A DNA stretch of 64,000 nucleotides from Halomonas sp. A40-4 (GTDB taxonomy: Bacteria; Pseudomonadota; Gammaproteobacteria; Pseudomonadales; Halomonadaceae): NCBI RefSeq assembly GCF_015767635.1, contig NZ_CP065230.1, positions 124,001 to 188,000 on the forward strand. The letters run 5' to 3'. Position 1 is the stretch's first letter. Each line of letters starts with the position of its first letter. The position numbers were made by a program, and so were the translations under genes. The notes beneath the pieces were generated by a model. That model ran no database searches. It worked only from the letters and a program-made list of their open reading frames with translations, and was not told the DNA's origin. Of this stretch, positions 1 through 9,213 are shown in pieces.

Positions 1-1
1 A

Positions 2-604
2 GACGGTTTCGACGTCGCCATCGATGAGCATGTCGTTCCGGCACCTCGTGATGAGAGCCTGCGCCGTCTGGTGCAAACCGGCAATCGTATCCGGGCTGAT
101 TACGCGCGCCATCTGATTGTTCGTCTGGGGCCGCTGTTTGCCCTTGAGGGCAGTCATGCGTGGCTCAACGAACTGTTGGACAGCCTGGTCATGGGTGACA
201 GCGTGCGCGCGGCGGAAGACGTCATCTTCTGCCCTACCTCGGCAGATGCCGTGGCTCTCGCACTGATCGGCATGCTCCAGCAGCAGTCCTGCGGGGCGAA
301 CGCCTGGGGCGCCTATCACCTGGCAGGCACTGAGCCGGTGAGCGCTTTTACCTTTACCTCCATGGTAAGAACCCAGTTGTTGACCCACCTTGAAGGTCGT
401 GGCGAGCAAGTGACATTAGGCGACGTCAAGGCATTGAAGCATCATCACGATGCCAAACTGCGGCGCGTGCTGAATTGCCGCCGCGTGCTCAACGTGTTTG
501 GTGTCCATCAAAAGCCGTGGCGTTTGGAGGTTGGGCGCATGCTCGATGCCTGGTGTTTAACGCGTGATCAAAAGGGTGTCGACGGCACAGGAGCGTCGTC
601 TTGA
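2..604 (+). CDS. RmlD/NAD-dependent epimerase-like protein, C-terminal part (5' end outside window)
   Basis: The reading frame is open from base 2, so the gene starts upstream of the window. The visible roughly 200 residues resemble the substrate-binding half of the dTDP-4-dehydrorhamnose reductase (RmlD) / extended-SDR family: an R-x-G-P-L-F strand near the start, then a conserved 'Y-H-L-A-G-T-E-P-V-S' segment where RmlD proteins have their sugar-binding loop. The Rossmann motif and catalytic Tyr/Lys would lie upstream and cannot be checked. The stop overlaps the TTG start of the downstream acyltransferase, so the two genes are probably translationally coupled. The exact substrate is unknown. 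Confidence 0.7.
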   Translation, partial: DGFDVAIDEHVVPAPRDESLRRLVQTGNRIRADYARHLIVRLGPLFALEGSHAWLNELLDSLVMGDSVRAAEDVIFCPTSADAVALALIGMLQQQSCGANAWGAYHLAGTEPVSAFTFTSMVRTQLLTHLEGRGEQVTLGDVKALKHHHDAKLRRVLNCRRVLNVFGVHQKPWRLEVGRMLDAWCLTRDQKGVDGTGASS

Positions 605-1329
605 AGCAAGTGGTTCGCAGCGTGGTATTTTACGCGGGATATTTTGCCGCTTTGTTGGTGATTGGCGTATTGTTTCTGCCGATCGCGCCTTTTTTACCTC
701 TGGCCGGGCGCTATCGCCTGCTCAATTTATATAATTATTTTCTGATGTTCTGGTTCCGCATCGCCTGTGGTGTGCGTTACGACATTCAGGGCGCGCATCA
801 CCTGCCTGACGGGCCCTGTGTGATTCAGGCAAACCACCAGAGCGAGTGGGAAACGGTTTTTCTGCAGGTGATGAAACCGCCTGTTTGTACCGTGTTGAAG
901 CGAGAATTACTGCGCCTACCCATCTTTGGCTGGGGCTTGCGTCTGCTACACCCGATCAGCCTGGACCGTTCCAAACCGGCACGGGCTATCAAACAGGTGC
1001 TGAGCCAGGGCGTCTCGCGGCTGAACACGGGGCTTTCGGTGCTGATTTTCCCTGAAGGCACCCGGGTTGAGCCGGGGGAGCGCAGGCGTTACAACAAAAG
1101 CGGTAGCGTGGTTGCCTGTCGTGCAGGGGTGCCGGTCATCCCCGTGGCCCATAATGCGGGAGAGCGTTGGCCAGGGCGCCATTGGGTCAAGCGTCCGGGC
1201 GTGCTGCGGGTGCGTATTGGCGAGCCGATCGAAACCGCGGGGCGAACCTCGGATGAGGTACTGGCCGATGTCGAGGCGTGGATAGAGACCCAACTGATCG
1301 ATATATCGGATGTGCCAAGGCCGCAATAA
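601..1329 (+). CDS. plsC: 1-acyl-sn-glycerol-3-phosphate acyltransferase (PlsC family)
   Basis: A 242-residue membrane acyltransferase, expected to transfer a fatty acyl group to lysophosphatidate to form phosphatidate. Residues 8-33 form an N-terminal membrane segment. Acyltransferase motif I is NHQSEWE (78-84), an H-x4-E form instead of the more usual H-x4-D; this variant occurs in one PlsC subgroup. Motif III, FPEGTR, lies at 150-155. The TTG start at 601 overlaps the stop of the preceding gene. A bidirectional terminator follows within 25 bases. Lysophospholipid acyltransferases with other acceptors share these motifs, so the acceptor is inferred. Confidence 0.85.
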   Translation: MKQVVRSVVFYAGYFAALLVIGVLFLPIAPFLPLAGRYRLLNLYNYFLMFWFRIACGVRYDIQGAHHLPDGPCVIQANHQSEWETVFLQVMKPPVCTVLKRELLRLPIFGWGLRLLHPISLDRSKPARAIKQVLSQGVSRLNTGLSVLIFPEGTRVEPGERRRYNKSGSVVACRAGVPVIPVAHNAGERWPGRHWVKRPGVLRVRIGEPIETAGRTSDEVLADVEAWIETQLIDISDVPRPQ

Positions 1330-1350
1330 CGCGCTTATGTGCTGAGCATA

Positions 1351-1386
1351 AAAAACGCCCCATGTGGATTCCACAGGGGGCGTTTT
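1351..1386. terminator. Bidirectional Rho-independent terminator between plsC and fabB
   Basis: A long inverted repeat (AAAACGCCCC ... GGGGCGTTTT) with an inner TGTGGA/TCCACA stem is flanked by A-tracts on the left and T-tracts on the right. It can terminate plsC on the plus strand and fabB on the minus strand, the stop codons of which flank it. Confidence 0.85.
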
Positions 1387-1415
1387 CATGGTGCTTACCA
1401 GAGACTAGCCGCAGA

Positions 1416-2633
1416 TTACTCGGCGTAGCGCTGGAACACCAGGCAGGCATTGGTGCCGCCAAAGCCAAAGCTGTTGGACAAGACGCGGTCGATCGTTACG
1501 CCGTCGCGACGTTCGGTGACGATATCGAAACCGTCGGCCTGCTCGTCGAGCTGTTCCACGTTGGCCGAGGCGGCCACAAAGCCATGCTGCATCATAAGCA
1601 GCGAGTAGACGGCTTCCTGCACGCCGGTCGCGCCCAGTGAATGGCCAGTCAGCGATTTGGTCGAGCTCATCGCCGGTGTTGAATTGCCAAATACTTCGCG
1701 AACCGCTTTGAGCTCGGCCACATCGCCCACCGGCGTTGATGTGCCGTGGGTATTGATATAATCAATATCACCCTCAACGGTCGCCATGGCTTGGCGCATA
1801 CAGCGAGTCGCCCCTTCGCCGGAAGGTGCCACCATGTCGTAGCCGTCAGACGTGGCGCCATAGCCTACCAACTCACCGTAAATCTTGGCGCCGCGTGCCT
1901 TGGCGTGCTCCAGTTCTTCGAGCACCAGCATGCCGCCGCCGCCAGCGATCACAAAGCCGTCACGAGCTTGGTCATAAGGACGCGATGCCTTGTCGGGCGA
2001 CGCGTTATAGTGAGTGGAAAGAGCGCCCATGGCGTCGAACAGGCAGGACAGTGTCCAGTGTTCCTCTTCGCCACCGCCAGCAAAGACCACGTCCTGCTTG
2101 CCGAGCTGGATCTGCTCCATGGCGCTGCCAATGCAGTGCGCCGATGTCGCACAAGCCGACGAAATCGAATAGTTGACGCCCTTGATCTTGAACGGCGTTG
2201 CCAAGCAGGCCGACACGGTACTGCCCATTGTGCGGGTAACGCGGTAGGGGCCCACACGGCGCAAACCTTTTTCGCGCAGCACGTCAGCGGCTTCAACCTG
2301 GTTGGCGCTCGAGGCGCCGCCAGAACCTGCAATCAGGCCGGTTCGCTCGTTGGATACCTGGTCATCAGGGAGGCCGGCGTCTTCGATGGCCTGTGCCATG
2401 GAAATATACGCATAAGCCGCTGCATCGCCCATAAAGCGCAGCAGTTTGCGGTCAATGAGCGATTCAAGGTCAATATCAACGCTGCCTGCAACCTGGCTGC
2501 GAAAGCCACGTTCAGCATAGTCTTCTTTGAAGCGAATGCCGCTACGGCCACTTCTGAGCGCCTCAAGAACCTGTTGTTGGTCGTTGCCCAGGCACGACAC
2601 AATGCCAAGGCCGGTGACTACCACTCGTCGCAT
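1416..2633 (-). CDS. fabB: 3-oxoacyl-[acyl-carrier-protein] synthase I
   Basis: A 405-residue beta-ketoacyl-ACP synthase I, the condensing enzyme that elongates cis-3-decenoyl-ACP in anaerobic-type unsaturated fatty acid synthesis. The nucleophile is Cys161 in SISSACATS; the two catalytic histidines sit in [11 protein letters not shown] and [12 protein letters not shown], as expected of KAS I/II. Length matches E. coli FabB (406). An AGGAG ribosome site precedes the ATG by a short spacer. It lies 12 bases downstream of fabA on the same strand, the standard fabA-fabB operon of gammaproteobacteria. Confidence 0.96.
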   Translation of the reverse strand: MRRVVVTGLGIVSCLGNDQQQVLEALRSGRSGIRFKEDYAERGFRSQVAGSVDIDLESLIDRKLLRFMGDAAAYAYISMAQAIEDAGLPDDQVSNERTGLIAGSGGASSANQVEAADVLREKGLRRVGPYRVTRTMGSTVSACLATPFKIKGVNYSISSACATSAHCIGSAMEQIQLGKQDVVFAGGGEEEHWTLSCLFDAMGALSTHYNASPDKASRPYDQARDGFVIAGGGGMLVLEELEHAKARGAKIYGELVGYGATSDGYDMVAPSGEGATRCMRQAMATVEGDIDYINTHGTSTPVGDVAELKAVREVFGNSTPAMSSTKSLTGHSLGATGVQEAVYSLLMMQHGFVAASANVEQLDEQADGFDIVTERRDGVTIDRVLSNSFGFGGTNACLVFQRYAE

Positions 2634-2645
2634 GGGAGCCTCCTG

Positions 2646-3161
2646 TTAAAAATTCGCAGTGGAGGTGAATAGGCCAACGCGCAAATCATTAGCCTGATAG
2701 ATGTCACGACCGTCTACTGAGACGGTGCCGTCGGCCATGCCCAGAATCAGCCGACGAGTAATAATACGCTTCATGTTGATACGATAAGTTACTTTTTGCG
2801 CGTCGGGAAGTATCTGGCCGCTGAACTTCACTTCGCCGCAGCCGAGTGCGCGACCGCGGCCGGGGTGGCCTAGCCAGCCCAGGTAGAAGCCAACCAACTG
2901 CCACATGGCATCAAGCCCAAGGCAGCCTGGCATGACCGGGTCACCGGGAAAATGGCAATCAAAAAACCACAGGTCGGGTGTGATATCCAATTCGGCAATC
3001 AGCTCGCCTTTATTGTACTCGCCGCCTGCTTCGTGAATGTGCGTGATGCGGTCAAGCATCAGCATGTTGGGTGCTGGCAGTTGGGCATTGCCCGGGCCAA
3101 AAAGTTCGCCGCGCGAGCAGGCCAGCAGTTCATCGCGATCAAAGGAATGTTGCTTGGTCAC
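2646..3161 (-). CDS. fabA: 3-hydroxydecanoyl-[ACP] dehydratase/isomerase
   Basis: A bifunctional dehydratase and trans-2/cis-3 isomerase that starts unsaturated fatty acid synthesis. With the GTG start at 3161 the protein is 171 residues and the catalytic pair falls at His70 (DCHFPGDP) and Asp84 ([11 protein letters not shown]), the same numbers as in E. coli FabA. The frame could be extended upstream to 3227, but that extra segment is not FabA-like, so the shorter start is preferred. It is the first gene of the fabA-fabB operon. Confidence 0.95.
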   Translation of the reverse strand: MTKQHSFDRDELLACSRGELFGPGNAQLPAPNMLMLDRITHIHEAGGEYNKGELIAELDITPDLWFFDCHFPGDPVMPGCLGLDAMWQLVGFYLGWLGHPGRGRALGCGEVKFSGQILPDAQKVTYRINMKRIITRRLILGMADGTVSVDGRDIYQANDLRVGLFTSTANF

Positions 3162-3445
3162 TGAATCGTTCCGAGTATCAGGGTAAAAGGTTGCGCCTAG
3201 TCTACTTCCCGAAACCGCTGAATGCACGTAACGGGCCTATTATTGGTGTGCCCTACAGATTTTTTATTAGCGGCCGAAAGTATAATGAGGCAAATAGTGT
3301 AGAGTCGAATGATTGGTTTTGCACATTAAACGGCTTATTGACGTAAGATTGGCGTTCAGTCGCTTGTCAGGCGACGGTATGACGTCGATCTAATTCTTTT
3401 TGGGAGTAGCTCTGAGCCCGTTTTTATAGGATATCGTGAACAAGC
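3162..3445. promoter_or_regulatory. fabA / GGDEF-EAL divergent intergenic region
   Basis: 284 bases between divergently transcribed genes. It is AT-rich around 3250-3340, where both promoters are expected. A minus-strand pair TTGCCT-N18-TAATAA near 3265-3295 is a possible fabA promoter but is only a weak match. I could not recognise a FabR or FadR operator by eye. Confidence 0.35.
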
Positions 3446-5311
3446 ATGTGGCTTCCCGTTTCCCTTAATCGTCCCTTAGTCTGGACAGCGCTGGTGGCAT
3501 TACCCGCCTGCATCTGGATTCCGGATGTCGCGCTGCGCATGGTCGCGGCATCGATGGTGGCGCTCGGGCTTTGGGATGCATGGCGTCAGGTTGGTCACCA
3601 GCGCCTAAGGTTGCGCCTATCGCAGGATGCGATCGGTCTCGCCAATGATGCGATGGTCATCAGTGACATTGAGAATCGTGTCATTGCGGTTAACCCTGCG
3701 TTTACTGAAATTACCGGCTATGAAAGTCATGAAATTCTGGGGCTGAAGCTCGAAACGCTGGCAGCCCCGAGGCACGACAAGACGTTTTACCAGCATTTCT
3801 GGAGCACACTGAAAAGCACCGGGCGCTGGGAAGGCGAGATGTGGAACCGGCGCAAGCACGGCGATGAATACCCCGAGTGGCTCAAGGTGCGTGCCATCAC
3901 CGATAAACGCGGCAAGATAACCCATTTCATTAGCCTTTTTGCCGATATTTCCGCCCAGAAAGCCCGTGAGCGCGACCTGCGTCGCATTGGCTATGAAGAC
4001 CCGCTGACCGGGCTACCTAACCGGCGGCGCCTGCACGACCTGATGGAATCACGCCTGCGCGGTGTACGCGCGGGGGAAAGCCTGGATATTGCGCTGATCG
4101 ATATTGATGGCCTGAAATCGGTGAACGACAGCATGGGCGTTGAGCAGGGTGATCGTTTGCTGGCGCGCTTTGCTCAGCGGTTGACGAGTTATATGGCAGG
4201 TAGCGTCGTCGGACGTCTAGGCGGCGATGAATTCATGGTCATTCGCACCACGACCTATGATGATCACGATAAGTGGGTCGCTAACTTACGCGACCACATG
4301 AGCAATCCGTTTGAGATTCTAGAGCAGTCGTTGCGTCTGGGTTTGACCATCGGCAGCTGTCGAGCGCCAGAAGATGGTCGTGACTCAGGCGTGCTGTTTC
4401 AACGGCTGGAGTCGGCGTTATACAACGCCAAGCGGCTTGGGCGTAACCACAGTCTGCGTTTTCGCCCTGCCCTGGACAAGCAGGACAATCCGCAATTGGC
4501 GCTGGTTAGCGACCTGCGCGCCGCCCTCGTCTCGGGAGACCAACTGGAACTGTACTTTCAGACCCAGCACCACCCTGGTACGGGCGAGCTGCTTGGCATG
4601 GAAGCGCTGCTGCGCTGGCAGCACCCTCGCGATGGAATGATATCGCCCGGTGAATTCATTCCCTTGGCCGAGCGCCACGGCCTGATGGCCGAACTGGGTA
4701 GCTGGGTGATTGAAAAGGCTTGCGCCCAGCAGGCGCACTGGGCCAATAATGGCATGCCGACGCTGACCATGTGGGTCAACATCTCGGCGCTGCAACTCTT
4801 TCATGGCGATCTGGAAACCCAGCTGGCCACCTGCCTGAAACGCTACCGGATAACGCCTGGTCACATCGGTCTGGAGCTAACCGAATCGGTTCTTCTGGAC
4901 GAGCGCGCGGGAGATATGGGGCCGCGCCTGAAAGCGCTACGCGCCCAAGGCTATGCTATTGCGATTGATGACTTCGGTACCGGCTATTCGTCGCTTGGCT
5001 ACTTGAAGCGCTTGCCGGTGGACAAGATAAAACTCGACCGCGCTTTCATCCGGGAGCTGCCCGGTGATCAGGCCGATGCCGCCATTGTGAAGGCGGTCCT
5101 GTCGATGGCCAAGGGGCTGGAGCTTGATGTGATTGCTGAAGGCGTCGAAACCAAAGAACAGTGTGATTTCCTGGTTGATGCGGGCTGCCATATGGTGCAA
5201 GGGTTTTATTTCGCCCGTCCTCAACCCGCACACGAACTGGAGCAACGTTTGCTCCCCCAGTCACAGCCTGCAAAGTCACGCACCGGCAGCATGGCGAAAG
5301 CGGGTCCTTAG
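3446..5311 (+). CDS. Membrane-anchored PAS-GGDEF-EAL cyclic-di-GMP signalling protein
   Basis: 621 residues. Two hydrophobic segments lie in residues 10-45, followed by a PAS domain (about 60-170), a GGDEF domain (about 180-340) and an EAL domain (about 360-600). The cyclase signature GGDEF is intact at 259-263 without an obvious RxxD inhibitory site. The phosphodiesterase residues also look intact: EAL at 386-388, the VNIS asparagine, ELTES, DDFGTGYSS from 508, the DKIKLD lysine, AEGVE and the QGF glutamine. Both activities are therefore possible; which one dominates cannot be told from sequence. The stop overlaps the convergent DUF2878 gene by 4 bases. Confidence 0.9.
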   Translation: MWLPVSLNRPLVWTALVALPACIWIPDVALRMVAASMVALGLWDAWRQVGHQRLRLRLSQDAIGLANDAMVISDIENRVIAVNPAFTEITGYESHEILGLKLETLAAPRHDKTFYQHFWSTLKSTGRWEGEMWNRRKHGDEYPEWLKVRAITDKRGKITHFISLFADISAQKARERDLRRIGYEDPLTGLPNRRRLHDLMESRLRGVRAGESLDIALIDIDGLKSVNDSMGVEQGDRLLARFAQRLTSYMAGSVVGRLGGDEFMVIRTTTYDDHDKWVANLRDHMSNPFEILEQSLRLGLTIGSCRAPEDGRDSGVLFQRLESALYNAKRLGRNHSLRFRPALDKQDNPQLALVSDLRAALVSGDQLELYFQTQHHPGTGELLGMEALLRWQHPRDGMISPGEFIPLAERHGLMAELGSWVIEKACAQQAHWANNGMPTLTMWVNISALQLFHGDLETQLATCLKRYRITPGHIGLELTESVLLDERAGDMGPRLKALRAQGYAIAIDDFGTGYSSLGYLKRLPVDKIKLDRAFIRELPGDQADAAIVKAVLSMAKGLELDVIAEGVETKEQCDFLVDAGCHMVQGFYFARPQPAHELEQRLLPQSQPAKSRTGSMAKAGP

Positions 5312-5838
5312 CGAACTGCAGTGGCAGCATGGCGATATTGCCAGCGCCGATAATAGCGGCAAACCCCCAGGCAGAGGAGTGCCCATACCAGCGCCTGGGC
5401 GGGTAGCAGCCAAGGCGCCAGGGTGACATCGGTGAGGGCGGCGCCCGCAAAATACGATAGTGGCCCGCCCAGCGCACCCAGCGCTGCTGCCAGCCAGGGC
5501 CAACGCCATAGCCAGGCAAGCGAATGATGCACCAGGGTGGCAAACAGTGGCCAGAGCATCCATAGCCATAATGGCAGCAAGCCGGCAATGAGCCGTTGAT
5601 CGCCAAATATCAGCCCCCCTGCCAGCTGTAAGCCGCCGTCGACTGCGAGCCCTAACAAGGCAAAGCCTGCCACCAGGCGCCATTCGCCCGGTTTACCGAC
5701 ATACCTTAAATGCAGTGCAATCCAGGTGCTGCCAGCGATCGCTGCGACCCAGGAGCCTCCAAGCACGCATAGCGTCCAGATCACTTCAAAGCCGAGGGCA
5801 TTGACGAGCACCGCCATCAAGCGCCGCCGTGCAAGCAT
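5308..5838 (-). CDS. DUF2878 family inner-membrane protein
   Basis: A 176-residue hydrophobic protein with about five or six membrane segments and the family signatures W-x-L-W-P-L-F-A-T-L-x-H-H-S-L and GGPLSYFAGA. The biochemical function is unknown. It is the last gene of the photolyase/lipid operon, starting at the last base of the methyltransferase gene. DUF2878 genes commonly sit beside CFA-synthase-like and DUF1365 genes in proteobacteria, so a membrane-lipid role is inferred from context. Confidence 0.8.
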   Translation of the reverse strand: MLARRRLMAVLVNALGFEVIWTLCVLGGSWVAAIAGSTWIALHLRYVGKPGEWRLVAGFALLGLAVDGGLQLAGGLIFGDQRLIAGLLPLWLWMLWPLFATLVHHSLAWLWRWPWLAAALGALGGPLSYFAGAALTDVTLAPWLLPAQALVWALLCLGVCRYYRRWQYRHAATAVR

Positions 5839-7106
5839 TACAACCCTCCGGTCAAGGGCGCCGGTTTGGCAGCAGGCTTGGCCAGCAGCAGGTGGCAGGT
5901 GCCAATCGAACGCTCAAGGAAACCGCCTTCGCAGTAACAGAGATAATAACGCCACATGCGAATAAAGCGCTCGTCATAACCCAGCGCTTGAATATGTTCC
6001 AGATGGGCCTCGAAGCGGTGCCGCCATTCGCGCAGGGTTCGAGCGTAATGCTGGCCAATTTCATCGAGCGCAACCATGTTGAGCGAGGTCTTGCGCATCA
6101 AGCTGCTGGCAATGGCGTGGTGGGAAGGTAAAAAGCCACCGGGGAAAATATACCGCTTGATGAAGTCCATATCCCGCTTGGCACCATCAAAGCGCTGGTC
6201 GCGGATGGTAATTGCCTGGAGCATGGCTTGACCGTCGTCGGTCAACAGGCTGTCGACCTTGTGCAGGTAGGTATCCAGGTACTGATGGCCGACGGCTTCA
6301 ATCATCTCGACGGAAATCAGCCGGTCAAAGCGTCCGGTCAGTTCGCGATAGTCCTGTTTCAGCAGAGTAACGCGTTCCTCCAGGCCTTCTTCCTTAATGC
6401 GGTTTGCGGTATAGGCGTACTGTTCTTCGGAAATGGTGGTTGTCGTCACACGGCAGCCGCGGGTCTTGGCCGCATGGATGGCCAGCCCGCCCCAGCCCGT
6501 GCCGATTTCCAGCAAATGGTGCTCGGGTTGCACGTCGAGCTTGTCGAGCATGACATCCAGCTTGTAGGTCGAGGCCTCTTCCAGACTGGCATCCGGATAG
6601 GGAAAAACGGCGCTGGAGTACATCCAGTGGTGCTTGTCGAGAAAGGTGGCAAACAGGTCGTTGCCAATATCATAATGCGCGGCGATATTGCGCTTGGAAC
6701 CGGTCAGGCTGTTGCGCTGAAAACGATGCACCAGGCCCATCAGCCAGCGTGCCATGCGCGCGCTGCCGTTCTCGAGATGCCCGTTGACCTGATCCAGGTT
6801 AATGGCAAACAGGCGCACCAGGGCGACCAGGTCATCGGCGTCCCAGTCGTTATCCATGTACGCCTCGGCGGCGCCCACGGTGCCGCCGAAAGCCAGCCGC
6901 TTCCAGGCGCGTGCGTGGCGGACGACGACGGTGACGTGAAGCTCGCCACCCTGGCCCAGATGGTGACATTGGTTGCCTTCAATCAGGGTGATGTGCCCGC
7001 CGGTAAAGGTGTCCAGCTGTGTGATCAGCCGCTTTTTCAGCCAGCGGGTGACACGCCCCTGGGGGGCGGGTTGAATGTCAGGCGGCGTGGAACGCAGGGT
7101 CGTCAT
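5838..7106 (-). CDS. Cyclopropane-fatty-acyl-phospholipid synthase-like SAM methyltransferase
   Basis: 422 residues from the ATG at 7106, chosen because AAGGAG precedes it and it forms an ATGA overlap with the DUF1365 gene. The frame could extend to 7160, but that stretch lies inside the upstream gene. The SAM site is LEIGTGWGG (199-207). The CFA bicarbonate-pocket residues are only partly kept: the Cys139 equivalent is Ser165 (YSSAVF), the His266 equivalent is Gln297 (LQAIT), while Glu270, Ile299 and Tyr354 match. It therefore belongs to the CFA-like branch found beside DUF1365 and FAD genes, some of which methylate unsaturated phospholipid chains without making a cyclopropane. The product is unproven. 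Confidence 0.85.
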   Translation of the reverse strand: MTTLRSTPPDIQPAPQGRVTRWLKKRLITQLDTFTGGHITLIEGNQCHHLGQGGELHVTVVVRHARAWKRLAFGGTVGAAEAYMDNDWDADDLVALVRLFAINLDQVNGHLENGSARMARWLMGLVHRFQRNSLTGSKRNIAAHYDIGNDLFATFLDKHHWMYSSAVFPYPDASLEEASTYKLDVMLDKLDVQPEHHLLEIGTGWGGLAIHAAKTRGCRVTTTTISEEQYAYTANRIKEEGLEERVTLLKQDYRELTGRFDRLISVEMIEAVGHQYLDTYLHKVDSLLTDDGQAMLQAITIRDQRFDGAKRDMDFIKRYIFPGGFLPSHHAIASSLMRKTSLNMVALDEIGQHYARTLREWRHRFEAHLEHIQALGYDERFIRMWRYYLCYCEGGFLERSIGTCHLLLAKPAAKPAPLTGGL

Positions 7107-7867
7107 TTCGAGGTCTCCTTGCGCTTGGGATGGTTGTAGACAGGGTTGCGCTTCAACCACAGCCGAAGCGCCTCAAAATGAATGCCGGTGATGGTTTTCA
7201 GACTTATCCATGGCTGGCACGCCAAAGTGGTCAGCAATACCCTGGCGGTGGCGGGTGCCGCCTCCAGGGTCAAGGTGGCGTCGAAATGACGCTGCCCGGC
7301 CTGCCAGTTTTCCATGTGCAGTAATAACTGGTCGCCCGGTGTGTTAAATCGCCATCGATAAGTCATGTCCATGGGGTTAAAGGGTGAGACGTGCATGGCT
7401 TTAGCGAAGGTTGCGTGGTGGCTGTGGCGGTGGCTATCGACACGGCAGGCATAACAGGTGCGCTCACGCCAGGGCATATTGGTGACTTCGCCAAGCACCG
7501 CTGACAGTTGGCCTTGCCGGTCATAGGCGTAATACATCGAGATAGGATTGAACATGGCGCCCAGCGTTCGCAGTTGCGTCAACACGCAGATTCGGCCCTC
7601 AGGAGCGCTGCCCAGCTGGCGTGTCAGCTCCTCGCGCACGGCGGTGGCCAGCGGGCGATCCGTCGGGCCGAGATAATCTTCGCGGCGAAAGCGAGCCAGC
7701 GCCGCGCCTCTAGCGCTGAACCCCGGCACACCGTCAAACAGCGTCGGCAACTCGTCCAGGTCCAGCCAGGCCATCCACAGCTGGTAATCAAAACGGTGGG
7801 CATGAGGCGAGAAACGTCGGTGGCGCAGGGTGCCGCGATACACCCGTGAATGTGGCGTCGTTATCAT
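7103..7867 (-). CDS. DUF1365 family protein
   Basis: 254 residues with the family hallmarks: an N-terminal Y-R-G-x-L-R-H-R-R-F-x-P-H-x-H-x-F segment, a central F-N-P-I-S-M-Y-Y motif and H-V-S-P-F-N-P-M. The molecular role is unknown. It overlaps its neighbours on both sides by ATGA (4 bases each), so it is translated with the FAD oxidoreductase and the CFA-like methyltransferase. That constant pairing suggests a shared lipid-modifying step; this is inference from context. Confidence 0.88.
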   Translation of the reverse strand: MITTPHSRVYRGTLRHRRFSPHAHRFDYQLWMAWLDLDELPTLFDGVPGFSARGAALARFRREDYLGPTDRPLATAVREELTRQLGSAPEGRICVLTQLRTLGAMFNPISMYYAYDRQGQLSAVLGEVTNMPWRERTCYACRVDSHRHSHHATFAKAMHVSPFNPMDMTYRWRFNTPGDQLLLHMENWQAGQRHFDATLTLEAAPATARVLLTTLACQPWISLKTITGIHFEALRLWLKRNPVYNHPKRKETSK

Positions 7868-9213
7868 CCCGCGTCACTCCCCTGGTGGGCGTCAAACAGT
7901 TCCGTGGTAGGCAGCGCCGTGGGGGTGGTAAACGGGGTGTACGCTTCGTCACAACCCAGCGAGCGGGCAACACGCAGGGCGCTCCAGACGCCGTCTTCAT
8001 GAAAGCCGTTGCGCCAGTAGGCACCGCAGAAGTGCGTACGTCGGGCGGGGGATGAAATCTCGTCGTGACGCTGCTGAGCGGCGTGCCCCGCCAGGGTGAA
8101 CTGCGGGTGAGCGTAGGTGTAGCGACCCAGCACCTTGGCGGGGTCAATGCTGTCTGAATCGTTGAGGGTGACGCAGAACGTGGTGTCCGCGTCCAGCCGC
8201 TGGAGAATGTTCATGTTGTAGGTGACCGAGACCCGCTCATCGGCGCCGCGACCGTCGAGGCGGTAATTCCAGCTGGCCCAGGCGCGTTGCCGACGCGGTA
8301 ACAGCGACGTATCAGTGTGTAGTACCACCTCGTTGTCCTGATAAGGCATTGCGCCGAGAATCTCACTTTCAGCCTCGGTCGGGTCGTCCAGCATGGCCAG
8401 GGCCTGATCGGCGTGGCATGCCAGTACGACCTGATCAAAGCGTTGGGTGCCTTGAGCAGTGGTGATCATCACCCCGGTATCCGTGCGGGTAATGCCGGAA
8501 ACCGGGGTGTTCAGATGAATACGGTCCGCATAGGGCGCGGTCAATCGTGGAATGTAGCGGCGTGAACCGCCCACCAAGGTGTACCACTGGGGACGGTGGT
8601 TGACCGATAGAAGCCCGTGGTTGCGGAAAAAACGGACAAAAAAGGTCAGCGGAAAGGATCGCAAGTCGCCAATGCTCGCCGACCAGATGGCCGCACCCAT
8701 GGGCAGCAGGTAGCGCCGCTGGAAGGCCTGGCCGTAGCCGTGACGGTCCAGATAGTCGCCAAGCGTCATGTCCTGAGCAAGCCGACCGTTCTCCAGGTCC
8801 GCAGTGGCCTGCTTGTTGAAGCGCATGATATCGCCGAGTAAGCGATAAAAAGCTGGATTCAGCAGGTTTCGGCGTTGGGCAAACAGCGAGGTCAAGGTGT
8901 GGCCGTTGTATTCAAAGTCAACGCTGGTCTCGTGTACCGAAAAACTCATTTCGGTGGCCTGGCTGGGAACATCCAGGGCATCCAGCAGGCGCTGAAAATG
9001 CGGATAGGTCCAGTCGTTGAAGACGATGAAGCCGGTGTCGATGGCGTAAGGGCGACTGCCTACCTCGACATCCATGGTCGCGGTATGCCCGCCCAGGCGC
9101 GCGTCGGCTTCGAACAGCGTGACCTCGTGCTGGGCAGATAGGTACCATCCGGCCGCCATGCCGCTGATGCCGCTGCCGATAATGGCAATGCGTTGAGACG
9201 CCGTGTTGCTCAT
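7864..9213 (-). CDS. FAD-dependent amine-oxidase-like oxidoreductase (COG2907 type)
   Basis: 449 residues beginning with a dinucleotide-binding motif (IIGSGISGMAAG) and the E-x7-GG motif of the flavin amine oxidase / phytoene desaturase superfamily (FEADARLGGHTAT). COG2907-type predicted NAD/FAD-binding proteins are regularly encoded between an SDR and DUF1365, as here. The substrate is unknown; desaturation or oxidation of a lipid or isoprenoid is the natural guess from context. The start shares one base with the SDR stop (TGATG), and the end overlaps DUF1365 by 4 bases. Confidence 0.85.
   Translation of the reverse strand: MSNTASQRIAIIGSGISGMAAGWYLSAQHEVTLFEADARLGGHTATMDVEVGSRPYAIDTGFIVFNDWTYPHFQRLLDALDVPSQATEMSFSVHETSVDFEYNGHTLTSLFAQRRNLLNPAFYRLLGDIMRFNKQATADLENGRLAQDMTLGDYLDRHGYGQAFQRRYLLPMGAAIWSASIGDLRSFPLTFFVRFFRNHGLLSVNHRPQWYTLVGGSRRYIPRLTAPYADRIHLNTPVSGITRTDTGVMITTAQGTQRFDQVVLACHADQALAMLDDPTEAESEILGAMPYQDNEVVLHTDTSLLPRRQRAWASWNYRLDGRGADERVSVTYNMNILQRLDADTTFCVTLNDSDSIDPAKVLGRYTYAHPQFTLAGHAAQQRHDEISSPARRTHFCGAYWRNGFHEDGVWSALRVARSLGCDEAYTPFTTPTALPTTELFDAHQGSDAG

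Noticed and set aside
1746..2672. 308-codon open frame antisense to fabB
   Set aside because: Fully inside fabB, which has all catalytic residues; the antisense translation is not protein-like.
6228..7139. 303-codon open frame antisense to the CFA-like gene
   Set aside because: Overlaps a well-supported gene and shows no family signature.
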